Part shown: piece after piece, positions 5,074 to 5,236 of the stretch
How positions within the stretch are numbered: the first letter of the stretch is position 1
Layout: every line of letters begins with the position of its first letter
DNA from: Christensenella sp. UBA5399
GTDB taxonomy: Bacteria > Bacillota > Clostridia > Christensenellales > Christensenellaceae
Direction: 5' to 3'
Length of the DNA: 5,236 nucleotides
NCBI GenBank assembly: GCA_002407725.1
Contig: DHOD01000028.1
Location: forward strand, 1-5,236
Notes under the pieces: generated by a model
What the model saw: the letters and a program-made list of their open reading frames with translations, nothing else
Database searches by the model: none
Told to the model about the DNA's origin: nothing
Program-made: the position numbers and the translations under genes

Positions 5074-5101
5074 CCTTGGATATGGATAGAAATATCCAAG
5101 G
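5074..5101 (+). terminator. Perfect hairpin after the NifU-like/GGGtGRT operon, possible terminator without a T-run
   Basis: CCTTGGATAT (5074-5083) and ATATCCAAGG (5092-5101) form a perfect 10-base stem with an 8-base loop, starting 30 bases after the stop codon. It is followed by ATTAGCCTGG and lacks the T-run of a normal intrinsic terminator. It may instead stabilise the 3' end of the message or act as a weak terminator. Confidence 0.38.
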
Positions 5102-5236
5102 ATTAGCCTGGTGCAAAACCTAAATTGCGAGAATCTGAATGAAATATTGAGAGTAGTTCTTTCAAAACTCAAAGGTTATTCTCTGGGGTCAATGTATCAC
5201 TGCGTGATAATCGTATTGCCTCCGGCGGCCAAGAAC
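5102..5236. other. Non-coding stretch with inverted repeats running off the right edge
   Basis: I see no gene here on either strand. TTGAG (5147-5151) and CTCAA can form a small stem. A larger hairpin spans 5185-5223: GGGG with CUCC, CAAUG with UAUUG, and UAUCAC with GUGAUA around a UGC loop. The last bases, GCCTCCGGCGGCCAAGAAC, resemble the 5' end of some bacterial 5S rRNAs, but too little is present to call a gene. No 23S rRNA end precedes it. Confidence 0.3.

Noticed and set aside
3178..5172. A 664-codon open frame on the minus strand across the whole NifU-like/GGGtGRT operon
   Set aside because: It is a mirror of the codon bias of two certain genes on the plus strand. The translation is Arg/His/Cys/Val-rich with no recognisable motif.
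5102..5236. T-box leader, c-di-GMP riboswitch or group II intron end, considered because of GAGAGTAG, GCCTCCGGC and GTGC motifs
   Set aside because: The core conserved elements of each are missing; the matches are single short motifs.

Overview
The window looks like the chromosome of a Gram-positive anaerobe of the class Clostridia. The evidence is a tetrahydrofolate (THF) riboswitch in front of a folate-type ECF transporter gene, strong AGGAGG-type ribosome binding sites, an iron-type alcohol dehydrogenase, and a NifU-like/GGGtGRT gene pair that I know mainly from anaerobic Firmicutes. The coding DNA is moderately GC-rich and the intergenic DNA is AT-rich. I cannot name the genus; something near Christensenellales would fit but is a guess. 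No transposase, integrase, tRNA or CRISPR array is visible.

Layout. Positions 1-409 (minus) hold the 5' part of a folT-like gene whose 3' end lies off the left edge. Its leader (410-620) carries a THF aptamer and a hairpin that can hide the ribosome binding site, behind a good sigma-70-type promoter. A second promoter faces the other way and serves an iron-type alcohol dehydrogenase (731-1879, plus). Next come a family 2 glycosyltransferase (1924-2634) and a small DUF2304 membrane protein (2631-2975) whose start overlaps the glycosyltransferase stop. Positions 2976-3339 have no intact gene: first a possible frameshifted membrane-protein remnant, then an extended -10 promoter, two dyads and a leader with two strong hairpins. 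The leader precedes a two-gene operon, a NifU/IscU-like scaffold protein (3340-4032) and a GGGtGRT-family protein (4045-5043). After it lie a perfect 10-bp inverted repeat and about 130 bases of structured-looking DNA.

How the genes fit together. The left module is a self-contained folate uptake unit that should shut down when THF is plentiful. The glycosyltransferase and DUF2304 protein look like a translationally coupled membrane pair acting on a lipid-linked sugar. The most interesting unit is the NifU-like/GGGtGRT pair: tightly coupled, under its own promoter and a structured leader, with an Fe-S type scaffold whose cysteines are arranged differently from IscU and a partner of unknown function. 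I see no obvious metabolic link between the three modules.
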